From: Hahella sp. CCB-MM4
GTDB taxonomy: Bacteria > Pseudomonadota > Gammaproteobacteria > Pseudomonadales > Oleiphilaceae
Assembly: GCF_002260525.1 (NCBI RefSeq)
Contig: NZ_MRYI01000007.1
Location: 124,001 to 188,000 of the forward strand
Reading direction: 5' to 3'
DNA length: 64,000 bases
Numbering within the stretch: position 1 is the stretch's first letter; every line of letters begins with the position of its first letter. Shown here piece after piece: positions 53,182 to 62,555 of this stretch. The notes below the pieces were generated by a model. It worked only from the letters and a program-made list of their open reading frames with translations, ran no database searches and was not told where the DNA came from. A program made the position numbers and the translations under genes.

Positions 53182-54318
53182 TCAAATATAGCCATATTGT
53201 TTTCTTGAATCACCGCTCCTTTGTTGCCAAAACTCTGAATTGAGCCAACGTCGCTCCAAGCCGTAAACATGGGCTCGGTTCTGACAATATATATCGTATT
53301 GCTGTAAGACTTTTTCGCTGAAGGGGGAGGTGTACGAGCGATCTTTCGCGAAAAAGGCGGCTACTTTATCGGCCGCCATCAGGCCATGGCTCAAGGCTTT
53401 GTATATTCCCTGCGCGGCAATGGGATCAAAACTTAATGCTGCATCCCCGATCGCGATCCAGTTGTCCTCCTCAGCCTTGGGTAGAAGACCCGAGTAAATG
53501 GGGCAGGTGAGATAACTGTGTGATTCAAGTTGGAGTTTGGAAATACTGGGTCCCACAAAGGTGGTTGCTGCCAGCGCATTTTCAAATGCCAGGTAATGAT
53601 CCTCCCTAAGTGCATAAAGGGAGTCTTTCCCGGTGACGATCATGCTGACGACTTTGCTGTCGGGAAGCAGAGCCTGGTAATACCAACCCTCGGGTGTGGC
53701 TTCCAGTTGAATTTGTTTGACTCCTTTCCCTTGTTTGACCTGAGCAAACCGCACGATAGCAAACAGCTGGTCGTCTACCTGTTTCTGGATGTTTCGGGTG
53801 TGGGCAAATCGCGCCTTAAAACCGGTAGCGTCAACCACAAAGCGGGCTTTGACCTGAATTTGGTTTTTGTGGGATGTGTGGGCAAGATAAAGGGTGTGGG
53901 GGTAGTCCTCTTCGTTCTGAGTTTGTGCATCAATAAACTGAGTTGTCCAGCTTATTCGCGCTCCGCATTTTTCTGCGTTATCCGCCAGCATTTTATCGAA
54001 TAACTGTCGGTTCAGGCGCCATGAGGGGCCCATTGGGTTGACGATGAAATCGTTATAGCCGACATCGGCACGCCCCCATACGGAAGCATAGCCCGGACAG
54101 GTTTCGTGTCCCGACTGATAGAAGTCTTTGGCGATGCCCAGTTGTTTCAGCAGTAGCATGGTTTCCGGAGGGCAGTTTTCTCCCACCCGTTCTTCACCTG
54201 GTGCCTGGCGCTCCACCACTAACACTGAAGCCTGGGTTCGGTTGCGAATGGCGATGGCCGCCGCCAGTCCGGCGGGGCCACCTCCAAGTATCACCACATC
54301 GTAAGTTGTATCAATCAT
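53182..54318 (-). CDS. LodB-like FAD-dependent oxidoreductase
   Basis: A 378-residue flavoprotein with the dinucleotide fold at the start (MIDTTYDVVILGGGPAG; VVERQ) and the second FAD motif GDAALSFDPIAAQG, in the halogenase/geranylgeranyl-reductase superfamily. The open frame extends 30 codons upstream, but the Rossmann fold starts right at Met 54318, so that start is chosen; it leaves 13 bp after the LodA-like gene. LodB-type proteins are needed to build the cysteine tryptophylquinone cofactor of LodA in Marinomonas. Gene order ferritin-like, LodA-like, LodB-like supports that role here. Confidence 0.82.
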   Translation of the reverse strand: MIDTTYDVVILGGGPAGLAAAIAIRNRTQASVLVVERQAPGEERVGENCPPETMLLLKQLGIAKDFYQSGHETCPGYASVWGRADVGYNDFIVNPMGPSWRLNRQLFDKMLADNAEKCGARISWTTQFIDAQTQNEEDYPHTLYLAHTSHKNQIQVKARFVVDATGFKARFAHTRNIQKQVDDQLFAIVRFAQVKQGKGVKQIQLEATPEGWYYQALLPDSKVVSMIVTGKDSLYALREDHYLAFENALAATTFVGPSISKLQLESHSYLTCPIYSGLLPKAEEDNWIAIGDAALSFDPIAAQGIYKALSHGLMAADKVAAFFAKDRSYTSPFSEKVLQQYDIYCQNRAHVYGLERRWLNSEFWQQRSGDSRKQYGYI

Positions 54319-54331
54319 TATTGAGTGGACT

Positions 54332-56407
54332 TTATTTGTGTGGGCAACCTCTTTTTTTCTTGGATGGATTGGCATTGAACGGCCAGCCCGGTACGGGGTC
54401 CGTGGCATCTCCAGGATTGGTCAGTTGACTTTGTACCTCAAGATACAGTTCTGGAGAGTAGGTTTGGGAATCGCTGTCGACATTCGTTCCCTGAACGATG
54501 ATGCCAATTTTGTCCCAGTCCGTCACTGACTGCAGCGGGTCCTGGAAGGTTGCGGCGGAGGCTGGATTAACGGCATAGGTGCCTGGACCGCGAATCGACC
54601 ATTTTTGCATCGGCAACACGTTGTTGTACACCTCTTCTGCCACATAGACTGCGTCTGGCCGTTGTGAGGGCCAGGACCAGTATAGAGTCGTTACTGAGCC
54701 GTTGCTCTCATTGACTCCATCGGTATTGATGGCCGTGGCATGAATGGAGCAAGAGTTGTAGTCCGTCTGCCATGGGATGGCCATGAACTTGGAAACATCT
54801 CCCGGTTGCAGCCCATCCGTCATGTCATGCAAGGGAATCCATCCGCTGCTCAAATACGGGGTGTCTTTCTGCAGTCCTTGATAGGTCAGAGGATAATGTT
54901 TGATCCGGAAAGGACCGGCGCCGCTGGTCTTCCAATCCTGTATATAAATGTCCTTTTCCATGATCGTGTAGCTGACTTCAATGCCGGGTACATAGCGCCC
55001 TCCAAGACAGTTGGACATGGATGCCATGTCGAGGATTTCGCCAGGTCCCAGTTTTCCAGGGTCTCCTTTGTCGAATTTTCCTTTGCTCCACTGTTCGAGT
55101 AGAAAATACTGGGTTTTGGTCACCGTCAGGAAGGAAGTCCCGGCAGCGCCCAGGGATAAAGGCATCAGCGGCGTTCCGATATTGGTCTCGTCAGCATTCG
55201 GATTTCGAATGAAGTTGAGGGCCGCCATGATGGTTTTATTGGGGTCGTCATCCTCATTGATCGATTCCACCGCAGAGTGAGCCTGTAGCGCCAACGGCGG
55301 CAGATTGGCTGTCCATCTCTGTAGATTGCAGGCAATAAAGACCGGCTGTATATCCTGGGTAAAGTTCGGGGTGTAGTGAGGGTTATATTTCTTTTCCACC
55401 TCACCGTCCGGTTTGCCGTAAAGGTCCGGTTGTAAATCCAGATCGCGGACAAACATGTTGTAGACGTCATCCCATACCGAAACGACATTGCGAATTTGGG
55501 GAGCATAAGCCGGGTCACCACAGACAACCCAAGCGCCAAACGCTTCTTCAGTGCTGTCATCCTCGAAGATGAGGGTCACTTTCACCGGGCCGTCTGAGGC
55601 AGAGTCGAACCAGCCCACATTGTTCAGGTCTCCGGTCATCTGGATCGGTACGCCGTATTCATCATATTGTCCGACCGCGTTTCCGGAGGCTGCCAGGACC
55701 AGTAGTCTTCCTTTGTCATCCGTCAGGATTTGGCCCAGAGTGTCCAATGGCCCACTTGGCTCAAACAGTTCGTCATTGGTGTCATCGGGGAATCGGATCG
55801 GGTAATCGGGCAGGGGTTCTATTTTTCCGTTATCCCCTATGCAGGAAGCCTGGGAACATTGGTTAAAGTTCGCCAGTTCCCGGGATTTAGCCCTGATGGC
55901 TCTGGGGCCGGCATCGATCATCAGGCGGTTTAACCGGTAGTCGGAATCGATTGTGCCATGCACTTCAGGGTTTCGTAATTGAGGAACCTGGCCGTCAGCA
56001 TACGCCTCGATTCCTTTGTTGTTTACAACGTTGTAGGCGGCGGCTTTTTTATTCGCCAGATGGCAGGACCAGACAAGATCTTTCACGACTCTGCCGTCTG
56101 GCAGCCTGGTTCCCAGAGTGACTTCAATACCGTCGCCCCCTGGATAAGCCGTGGTCCCGTCGGTTTCGTAGGCAAATATGCGAAATCTTGCTGCCTGCTT
56201 CTTCAAATTACCCTCATCATCACGAAGGTCTTTGCTGGATACGGGGGTGTTCTCGGTGCCTTTTTTAATGGGTAAGCCACCTGTGACATCTGTTCCTTTT
56301 TGCGGAAGCCCGGCACTGGTCTCAGGAGAAAGAATGTACTCTTCGCTAGTGCCAAAGCGGGCAAAATTCACTGTAGGGTGTACCCTGAAAACGGTTTTCT
56401 TGTTCAT
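54332..56407 (-). CDS. LodA-like quinoprotein amino-acid oxidase
   Basis: The 691-residue protein follows the LodA family from the start (VFRVHPTVNFARFGTSEEYI, KKQAARFRIFAYE, VWSCHLANKKAAAYNVV, DAGPRAIRAK) to the C-terminal half. The cofactor residues in LodA are a cysteine and a tryptophan that form CTQ. Candidates here are Cys467 in NCLGGRYVPGIEVSY and Trp546 in AIPWQTDYNSC. LodA itself oxidises lysine at the epsilon position and releases H2O2, an antibacterial activity; other members act on glycine or other amino acids, so the substrate is unknown. The order ferritin-like, LodA, LodB on one strand points to a single operon. Confidence 0.85.
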   Translation of the reverse strand: MNKKTVFRVHPTVNFARFGTSEEYILSPETSAGLPQKGTDVTGGLPIKKGTENTPVSSKDLRDDEGNLKKQAARFRIFAYETDGTTAYPGGDGIEVTLGTRLPDGRVVKDLVWSCHLANKKAAAYNVVNNKGIEAYADGQVPQLRNPEVHGTIDSDYRLNRLMIDAGPRAIRAKSRELANFNQCSQASCIGDNGKIEPLPDYPIRFPDDTNDELFEPSGPLDTLGQILTDDKGRLLVLAASGNAVGQYDEYGVPIQMTGDLNNVGWFDSASDGPVKVTLIFEDDSTEEAFGAWVVCGDPAYAPQIRNVVSVWDDVYNMFVRDLDLQPDLYGKPDGEVEKKYNPHYTPNFTQDIQPVFIACNLQRWTANLPPLALQAHSAVESINEDDDPNKTIMAALNFIRNPNADETNIGTPLMPLSLGAAGTSFLTVTKTQYFLLEQWSKGKFDKGDPGKLGPGEILDMASMSNCLGGRYVPGIEVSYTIMEKDIYIQDWKTSGAGPFRIKHYPLTYQGLQKDTPYLSSGWIPLHDMTDGLQPGDVSKFMAIPWQTDYNSCSIHATAINTDGVNESNGSVTTLYWSWPSQRPDAVYVAEEVYNNVLPMQKWSIRGPGTYAVNPASAATFQDPLQSVTDWDKIGIIVQGTNVDSDSQTYSPELYLEVQSQLTNPGDATDPVPGWPFNANPSKKKRGCPHK

Positions 56408-56425
56408 GATTGATCATCCCTTCAA

Positions 56426-57409
56426 TTAGTTGGCGTAGCTGTATTTGGGGGTAACTCCATGCTCCCAGCAATTGCGAATTGCTCCTCCGACACTGGCCAT
56501 TATCGGGAAGAAATTGTCGGGATTTTCCCCGCTGAACAGCCCTTCAAGAAGAGAGGTAAGTTGAGTGAATTGATCGATCAGAATTTTTTCCAGCTGCTTG
56601 TCTTCGTTCGTGTATTCGCTGCACGGTTTGGTAGGGAAAGTTTCGGGCAAGAGAGCCCCATTGTCTCCACCTTCGGTTTTGATCTGATTGAACTTGGTGA
56701 AGTGATCCTGGGCGGGCTCAATATCATCGGCCGTATTCTGGAAGACACTGGGAATCGTTTCATCGACTTTGCATTGGCCCTCGCCCTGATCGGTAATGAG
56801 GTCTATCAAGAGTCCCACCTGATCAAAGCCTTTCGCACCTGATTGGGTCACGATCATGTCGGGCATGTTGCGATAAAAGCTTGAGAAGTAGTCTACCTGT
56901 CTCACGCCTCCCTTGATCTTTCCTCTTAGCAGGTAAGCGCCAAAACGCAGTGCTTCGTAAAACGCGCCGATGCTGCCATATTCTTCGATTCTTGATTGAA
57001 GAATGATTTCTTTTTTGGTGGTATCAAACTCCGGAATCTCCACCAGGCACATGGCATTGATGTGCAGTTCATCGAGAGGCCCAATTTCGGCCGTATAAGG
57101 CTTATAGGGCTTGGTGGATTCAGGTGGGTCAAGGCTGAAGTTCAGATGGGGGATATAGGTTCCCTCATATACCGGAGTGTTGATTTTGGGCGACAAACCA
57201 TAGGCGTTGGCCATATTGGCGGCACATTGTAGGTGCAGCATTTCCTGGTTCACGATGGTTCGTATTAACTGATAGGCGGTGGAATTGCGGTCCTTAATCG
57301 AATACATGGCGGACATGTAGAAGGGGATAGTCCACAATTCAAGATCCACAGCAGCTTGCAAATGGGTGTCCAGATGTTCCAGAGCCCATTCATGGTGTTC
57401 TATTTTCAT
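56426..57409 (-). CDS. Ferritin-like domain protein heading the LodA/LodB operon
   Basis: A 327-residue helical protein whose N-terminal 170 residues resemble the ferritin-like domain of the VioB/PF12902 group: Glu24 in DLELWTIPFYMSAMYS and Glu56-x-x-His59 in NQEMLHLQCAANMANAYG could bind a di-iron centre. AAGGACG precedes the ATG and the gene runs into the LodA-like gene with an 18-bp gap. A role in cofactor maturation, metal supply or a coupled oxidation is possible. I could not assign a reaction from the sequence. Confidence 0.75.
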   Translation of the reverse strand: MKIEHHEWALEHLDTHLQAAVDLELWTIPFYMSAMYSIKDRNSTAYQLIRTIVNQEMLHLQCAANMANAYGLSPKINTPVYEGTYIPHLNFSLDPPESTKPYKPYTAEIGPLDELHINAMCLVEIPEFDTTKKEIILQSRIEEYGSIGAFYEALRFGAYLLRGKIKGGVRQVDYFSSFYRNMPDMIVTQSGAKGFDQVGLLIDLITDQGEGQCKVDETIPSVFQNTADDIEPAQDHFTKFNQIKTEGGDNGALLPETFPTKPCSEYTNEDKQLEKILIDQFTQLTSLLEGLFSGENPDNFFPIMASVGGAIRNCWEHGVTPKYSYAN

Positions 57410-57881
57410 TAGACTCGTCCTTGTAAATGAGTGAGTTTGATCCGCTATTCTTTGAGTAATTGCGCGAGTTCGACGCGCTGAAATCAGGTGGCTATTTCCG
57501 TTCGATAAAGCATGTGATTACCTTTCCCTGTGTACAAAGGAGGGATTTTGCTTTTAGTAGACTCGAATTCCTGCTGTTGCCTTTGTCTGCTTTTTGAGCA
57601 ACATCATAGTTATAGTTGAGATATGCCAAAAATCCATCGAAAGAGGAGGGCAAAGGAAAAGTGAGCGGGGAAGGCTGGCGAAAGAAAGGTCGACGAAAGA
57701 AAGGTAGGGGGTTGGAACCTGTTCGGTAGTCTTGCGAAGGTTAACTATTTGAGTTTCTTCTTGCACGATCCTTTGGAATGATTGCCTGATACTACGGAAG
57801 GGCAGTAAACAAGGGTGATAATTCTTCTCACTCTCGACAGCAATCGCTATCTTAAGTTATTGCATTATTTGGAGTGAAATA
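57410..57881. other. Intergenic region between the LodA operon and a divergent AraC gene
   Basis: About 470 bp. It contains a 15-bp duplication (CGAAAGAAAGGT core at 57679-57690 and 57694-57705) and several short frames without ribosome sites. Both flanking promoters should lie here, which makes the AraC-type gene a likely regulator of the operon (inference). Confidence 0.6.
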
Positions 57882-58796
57882 GTGTTCGACAAGATCGATG
57901 AACTCAAGCAACTGATTAGCAGGAATACAACGAAAGAGGGAGCTACCGACACCGATGTTCCCCGACTCTCATTGATCAGGTTGAATGCTCCCAGTTGTAA
58001 GATGTTTGTAGTACAGGAACCGTCAATAGGTATCGCTGCTCAAGGACATAAATCGGTAGTACTCGGCGACAAAACCTTTGAATATAATCCTTCTCAATTT
58101 TTGGCGGTGTCGGTGGATGTCCCTGTTATCGGACAGGTGTTGAAGGCGACTCCCGAAGAACCCTACCTTTGTCTGCGTCTGGACATTAATACCAAATTAC
58201 TCAGCAGTATTATTACCGAGCTCAATTCGGATTTTCCAAGAAATAATGAGGTTGGTCCGGGTATCAAAGTGGCCCCCATTACCGAAGAGCTGCTTGACGC
58301 GGCCATTCGTTACGTCCGTCTTGTGGAAGACCCTGAAGCCATCCCTGTTCTTGCTCCTTTGGTGGAAAAAGAGATTCTTTATCGCATGTTAAAGAGTGAT
58401 CAGGCCTCGCTGTTATGGCATATCGCTCAGGGAGAAAGCCGAATGCGACAAGTGAATCGGGCCATTGACTGGCTGAAGAAGAATTTTGATAAGCCGTTCA
58501 GCATTATGGAGTTGGCAAGTGTCGCCGGCATGAGTTCTTCTTCGTTGCACCAGCACTTTAAAGCCATTACCAATATGAGCCCGTTGAACTATCAGAAGCA
58601 ACTTCGGTTGCAGCACGCCAGGCAGCTTATCTTTACTGAGTCCATGGATGCGGCGACTGCCGGTCATGCGGTAGGTTATGAAAGCCCATCCCAATTCAGT
58701 CGCGAATACAAGCGGTTGTTTGGTGCCCCCCCAAAACAGGATATCGCCAATCTCCTGGCTCAACCGACTTTTGCAGACGCTTCAAGCTCGGTGTGA
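57882..58796 (+). CDS. AraC-family transcriptional regulator
   Basis: The 304-residue protein starts at GTG 57882 (GGAG seven bases upstream). Its N-terminal 190 residues form an AraC_N-type cupin-like sensing domain (SIGIAAQGHKSVVLGDKTFEYNPSQFLAVSVDVPV) and the C-terminal 100 carry the double HTH (FSIMELASVAGMSSSSLHQHFKAITNMSPLNYQKQLRL; AGHAVGYESPSQFSREYKRLFG). It is divergent from the ferritin-like/LodA/LodB operon. No other gene nearby suggests a different target. Confidence 0.9.
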   Translation: MFDKIDELKQLISRNTTKEGATDTDVPRLSLIRLNAPSCKMFVVQEPSIGIAAQGHKSVVLGDKTFEYNPSQFLAVSVDVPVIGQVLKATPEEPYLCLRLDINTKLLSSIITELNSDFPRNNEVGPGIKVAPITEELLDAAIRYVRLVEDPEAIPVLAPLVEKEILYRMLKSDQASLLWHIAQGESRMRQVNRAIDWLKKNFDKPFSIMELASVAGMSSSSLHQHFKAITNMSPLNYQKQLRLQHARQLIFTESMDAATAGHAVGYESPSQFSREYKRLFGAPPKQDIANLLAQPTFADASSSV

Positions 58797-58849
58797 TGCA
58801 AGTCATACGGCGAGATAGAAGTCATTCGGTGTGATACAAGTCATAAGAA
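58793..58849 (+). repeat. 19-bp repeat x3 after the AraC gene
   Basis: Units at 58793, 58812 and 58831 share a GTGATNCAAGTCAT-like core. The first copy includes the TGA stop of the regulator. Confidence 0.85.
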
Positions 58850-58945
58850 GGAGGTCGCAGATATAGCGCCTCCTTTTTAGTGTTGATTCTAGAAAAGAGT
58901 TGTAACTATATAATATTACTAATTTAAAATTATATGAACTGAAGT

Positions 58946-59911
58946 CTACGCTGCCACTCTGATGTGCTTTTTATCCTTTGTTGATGCACCACTATGGCAG
59001 ACGCTACAGAGCTGCCAGCGCTCCTTGATAACTTCGCTGATGAGGTTTCGCATCCAGATTGAACCGGGGTCTCTATCATCACGAGTATGCCAAGCCAGAC
59101 AAATACTCGCAGGCTCCATTTTGAAAGGTAGGTCGGTTTGTCGGATCCCGTCCTCATACCCTAAGCCTCCGGTAGCGATTCTTGGTATGGTGGCGATCAT
59201 ATCGGAATTCCTAAGCAGCTCTGGAACAATGGCAAAGTGATTGACCGTTAGGCTGACACGTCTTGCATGTCCTTGCTCGCTCAATGTCTGATCAACCACG
59301 CCTGAAGAATTTCCTGAGAATGAAACCATTAAATGTCTGGCTTGTATGAAGTCCTCAAGCTGAATCGGCTTGTTAGCCAAAGGATGATCTTCTCTCATGA
59401 GCAATACATAGTCACTGTCAAACAACCAATGACTCCGAATGCTGTTGTCATGCCCTGAAAGCTTGCCCACTGCCAGATCTATAGTTGCCTCCCTGAGTTG
59501 ATTGGAAGCATCTTCGAGCGTATAGGGAACAGCATAAAGATCCACACCTGGAGCGATCTCTGTCAATTGCTTGGAAAGCTCAAGCCATACCATATCTGCG
59601 ACAGCATCCCGGATGGCTATTTTGAATTTTCGTTTTGATGTTGCTGGGTGAAACTCTCTGACATCAAGCGCGTTATTGAGATCAGACAAGGGCAACTTAA
59701 CCTGTTCCCAAAGGCTTTTTGCAAAGGCGGTTGGCTCGATGGTGCGGCCTTTTTTGATAAACATTGGATCGTTCCACAAAAGCCGCATTCTGGAGACGAT
59801 ATTGGAAACCGCGGGCTGTGTCATTCCCAAACGGTCACTGGCGCGGGTAATTGACCTCTCTGTCATGATTGCGTTGAAAACGAATATTAGGTTCATGTCC
59901 TGACTTCGCAT
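58946..59911 (-). CDS. LysR-family transcriptional regulator
   Basis: A 321-residue LysR protein with the HTH (NLIFVFNAIMTERSITRASDRLGMTQPAVSNIVSRMR) and a substrate-binding-like effector domain (from about residue 90). Start ATG 59911 has GAGG five bases upstream; a GTG at 59917 is less likely. It shares strand with the AraC-type gene next to it. No adjacent pathway gene identifies its target. A group of Cys/His residues at the C-terminus (CSVCHSG) is unusual for the family. Confidence 0.9.
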   Translation of the reverse strand: MRSQDMNLIFVFNAIMTERSITRASDRLGMTQPAVSNIVSRMRLLWNDPMFIKKGRTIEPTAFAKSLWEQVKLPLSDLNNALDVREFHPATSKRKFKIAIRDAVADMVWLELSKQLTEIAPGVDLYAVPYTLEDASNQLREATIDLAVGKLSGHDNSIRSHWLFDSDYVLLMREDHPLANKPIQLEDFIQARHLMVSFSGNSSGVVDQTLSEQGHARRVSLTVNHFAIVPELLRNSDMIATIPRIATGGLGYEDGIRQTDLPFKMEPASICLAWHTRDDRDPGSIWMRNLISEVIKERWQLCSVCHSGASTKDKKHIRVAA

Positions 59912-60047
59912 AATCACCTCAACGTTGAAATCTGTTTATTCCATGGTTTCTATTGTTCAACGAATCAGTGAAGAGTGGGTATGTGGATACTCCTCAAATC
60001 TTGCACGATACTCCAGGAAGGAATTTGCGAAGCACTTTAAATTTTGG

Positions 60048-60962
60048 CTAACTTGCATTCGTTTGAACGATTCGCTTCCGGTACGCAGAAGGGGTGCAAT
60101 TGAATTTTTTCTTAAAGCTATAGGAAAAGTGGGCGCTGCTGTTATATCCAACCGTCAGAGCGATTTCTGTCACTGTGCCTCCATCTTCCTCCAGTAACCT
60201 CTTTGCCCACGCAAGCCGTGACTGTGTAATCAGTTCACTGGGAGAGGTGTTAAAGTGTTGTTGGGTCTTGCGAAAAAGAGTGCTTCGCTCCAGTGCTAAT
60301 TTTTGGGCCATTCTATCAACGTTGAAATCGGGCTCCTGGATTCCATCCATAAGTACTGCTTCTATGCGGGAAATAAATTGTTTATCCCTGTTAACCAAAG
60401 GCGCTGAATTGGGGGTGGTGTTGAGTGAATGATGGTTTATGCCGTTACCCGCCTGTTTTTCTTTCGCGATGTTCTGAGCCATTTCATTTAACAGCACCAC
60501 CTTTTCCCGATACCGGTTGTAGAAGATTGAAAATATCACCGCAATTGTTGTGGTGACAAAAAAGAAGGCTGTCGCCAACGGCCACACTCTGGCAATGGGT
60601 AACACGATTCCATAAAAAGCCAGTGTGTAGGTAGTCCAGGCCATATGCGTAGCCAATCCCAGCCAGCATAGACAGGCGGTTATGAACGAATAGCGATCAC
60701 GTGACGCATAACAGACGATTAAAAACACGAGATAAAAATTCAGTGCGCATAGAGCAGCAGGAACAGGGATCGAGATTAGCGGGCCAAGCGATTGGTAATC
60801 AAAGCTTTCCTGGAAGGTCGGCGGAGGTTCCTGTAATCCGTTGGCGTCCAGCAGCATTCGCCGGATATGGAAGGTCAATGCTATGTAGGTAGCCGTAAAA
60901 ATAAGAGCTAATTTTGCGTGATCGCAAAGCCGGACGGTGGGTACTTTGATGGCCACAAACAT
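60048..60962 (-). CDS. Membrane-anchored AraC-type regulator
   Basis: The 304-residue protein begins with four to five hydrophobic segments (about 17-150), followed by a basic linker and a C-terminal AraC HTH pair (FNVDRMAQKLALERSTLFRKTQQHFN; VTEIALTVGYNSSAHFSYSFKKKFN). AraC-type domains fused to multi-spanning membrane parts sense a signal at the membrane. AAGGGA precedes the ATG. It runs in the same direction as the LysR gene, with 136 bp between them, so cotranscription is uncertain. Confidence 0.88.
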   Translation of the reverse strand: MFVAIKVPTVRLCDHAKLALIFTATYIALTFHIRRMLLDANGLQEPPPTFQESFDYQSLGPLISIPVPAALCALNFYLVFLIVCYASRDRYSFITACLCWLGLATHMAWTTYTLAFYGIVLPIARVWPLATAFFFVTTTIAVIFSIFYNRYREKVVLLNEMAQNIAKEKQAGNGINHHSLNTTPNSAPLVNRDKQFISRIEAVLMDGIQEPDFNVDRMAQKLALERSTLFRKTQQHFNTSPSELITQSRLAWAKRLLEEDGGTVTEIALTVGYNSSAHFSYSFKKKFNCTPSAYRKRIVQTNAS

Positions 60963-61078
60963 TCCCTTATTTGCATCAAATACGAGTCTGGTAATTTCAA
61001 ACGTCGAGTAGTTTTTAATATAGTTCAGAAGGGAGACTGTGTCGCTCTTAGTAGGGAAAACTAGCCGGGCTACATAAG

Positions 61079-61120
61079 TGAGAAATCAAAGCTCCACAGT
61101 GAAAAATCAAAGCTCCACAG
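61079..61120 (+). repeat. 21-bp direct duplication
   Basis: TGAGAAATCAAAGCTCCACAG (61079-61099) and TGAAAAATCAAAGCTCCACAG (61100-61120) differ at one base. They lie in the spacer upstream of the membrane AraC-type gene. Confidence 0.95.
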
Positions 61121-61231
61121 TCTCTTGGAGGTGGGGTTAGTTTCTTGAAATTTGGATGAATGTTTCCAGTATGAATGATCTCTTCGGGATTGGTTTTTTA
61201 GTGTGGATAACCAGAAAATGGCCTGGGTAGG

Positions 61232-61753
61232 CTATATTTTTGTCCAAACACCCACGTAAGTGTACTTATCCTGATGTACCTCATGATTCTCGCTAATCTG
61301 GAGGATACCAGAACCCCACTTTTCCGCATCGTTGTATAAGGTGGTTACTGAGCTGGCAATACTGGGCGGCTCGACATCGCCGGTTTCAAAAGTAAATACA
61401 TATAATTCGTTGCCATTTGAAAAACCTTTGATTTGGCCGAGAACCCGGCCTTTGTTGATAGTCTTACCATCAGATGAGCCGTATATCTCGCCGTCATTTG
61501 GAACGAATTCCCCTTTCGATGTTACGTAACCTGATGCCAGGTTGTGGCTTCGCTGATCCGGAAATGAAAACTTTAATCCGGATTTGATGCCACCCAGCAG
61601 AATGGTATTGAGGCATTTATTCGTTGACCACGCACCATCAACTTCCGGATTCAGATCGACCTCATCTTTGAGAATATGCATTAGTCCCAGTACTCGGCCG
61701 GTACAGCTCTCAATGAATGCATATTGAAATATATCCGATTTGTTTTTACTCAT
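61232..61753 (-). CDS. Unknown 173-residue protein
   Basis: Read from ATG 61753 (GGAGGAG five bases upstream; the open frame extends to 61783 but without a site). The sequence is strand-rich with repeated short motifs (GRVLGLMHILKDEVDL, GRVLGQIKGFSNGNELYVFTFETGDVEP) and ends in YTYVGVWTKI; it may be a small beta-barrel. There is no signal peptide. It follows the jelly-roll gene on the same strand after about 47 bp, so the two could form one operon. Confidence 0.55.
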   Translation of the reverse strand: MSKNKSDIFQYAFIESCTGRVLGLMHILKDEVDLNPEVDGAWSTNKCLNTILLGGIKSGLKFSFPDQRSHNLASGYVTSKGEFVPNDGEIYGSSDGKTINKGRVLGQIKGFSNGNELYVFTFETGDVEPPSIASSVTTLYNDAEKWGSGILQISENHEVHQDKYTYVGVWTKI

Positions 61754-61800
61754 TTTTTCTCCTCCATGTTTTGCTGAATACACATTGAAAAATTGAGTGG

Positions 61801-62337
61801 TTAGTTCATTTTGATAATGGTTATTTGAGAAAAAATTCGATTGACGGATTCTCCGTCTGACACAGTGAGAAAAACATTTTTATTGTCGACGTTCCCAGCT
61901 TGATGGATCAGCTGGATATGGATCATGTCTTCAACGTTCAATATCGTGTCAATAAATGAGGGTGCCGTGCTTGTGTGGGATACGGTACCAACGGCTATGG
62001 CTTTTTCTGCATCAGAAGGTGCCTCGATAATGGTTCCTTTTTCGAAGATAGCGCAGTAGCCTCCATTTGACTTCTCACATATAGAAACTGTAAGTGATTT
62101 CGTTATCCCGTCCTCCATGTCTAATTCATCCACGTAGGAGACAATTGACATGGCAGTTATATGGAAACACCCTCTGGTGAGCGAGATGGTCGTGCCGTCT
62201 TCACTAAGGCTGATATCATTACCTCTATTTATTTTAGTCTTGTTGAAAACCCTTAAGTTGCTGCCTGACTCCATTTTCTTTGACGAAGTAGTGTTGGCAG
62301 TCTCACAATAAATCGCGAAGCTCTCTGCTGAATTCAT
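61801..62337 (-). CDS. C1q/TNF-like jelly-roll protein
   Basis: The 178-residue product is beta-rich and follows the order of a C1q/TNF-like jelly roll: FNKTKINRGNDISLSEDGTTISLTRGCFHITAMSIVSYVDE, a KSLTVSICEKSNGGYCAIFE pair, and VEDMIHIQLIHQAGN before FLTVSDGES. Such domains usually trimerise and cap fibrous or surface proteins. It has no signal peptide here. It is upstream of the 173-residue gene and downstream of the VWA-domain gene, all on one strand. Confidence 0.6.
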   Translation of the reverse strand: MNSAESFAIYCETANTTSSKKMESGSNLRVFNKTKINRGNDISLSEDGTTISLTRGCFHITAMSIVSYVDELDMEDGITKSLTVSICEKSNGGYCAIFEKGTIIEAPSDAEKAIAVGTVSHTSTAPSFIDTILNVEDMIHIQLIHQAGNVDNKNVFLTVSDGESVNRIFSQITIIKMN

Positions 62338-62555
62338 AATATTTATCCCTATAAGTATCCTTGAATGAATAGCTTGTTGCCGGCAGATCAGTACGCCATT
62401 AGCCGATTAACTCCTCTTGCTACCGGTTATAAGATGTTAGAGAGAAGCGGGTGGAAAGGGGTATCGATTATGTTGCGAGGTTTATCGGTGAGGTTGTTGA
62501 ATGTAGGATTATGCCGCCCATCAATGGCGGCATAATAGATCAGGCAGGTAGCGAT

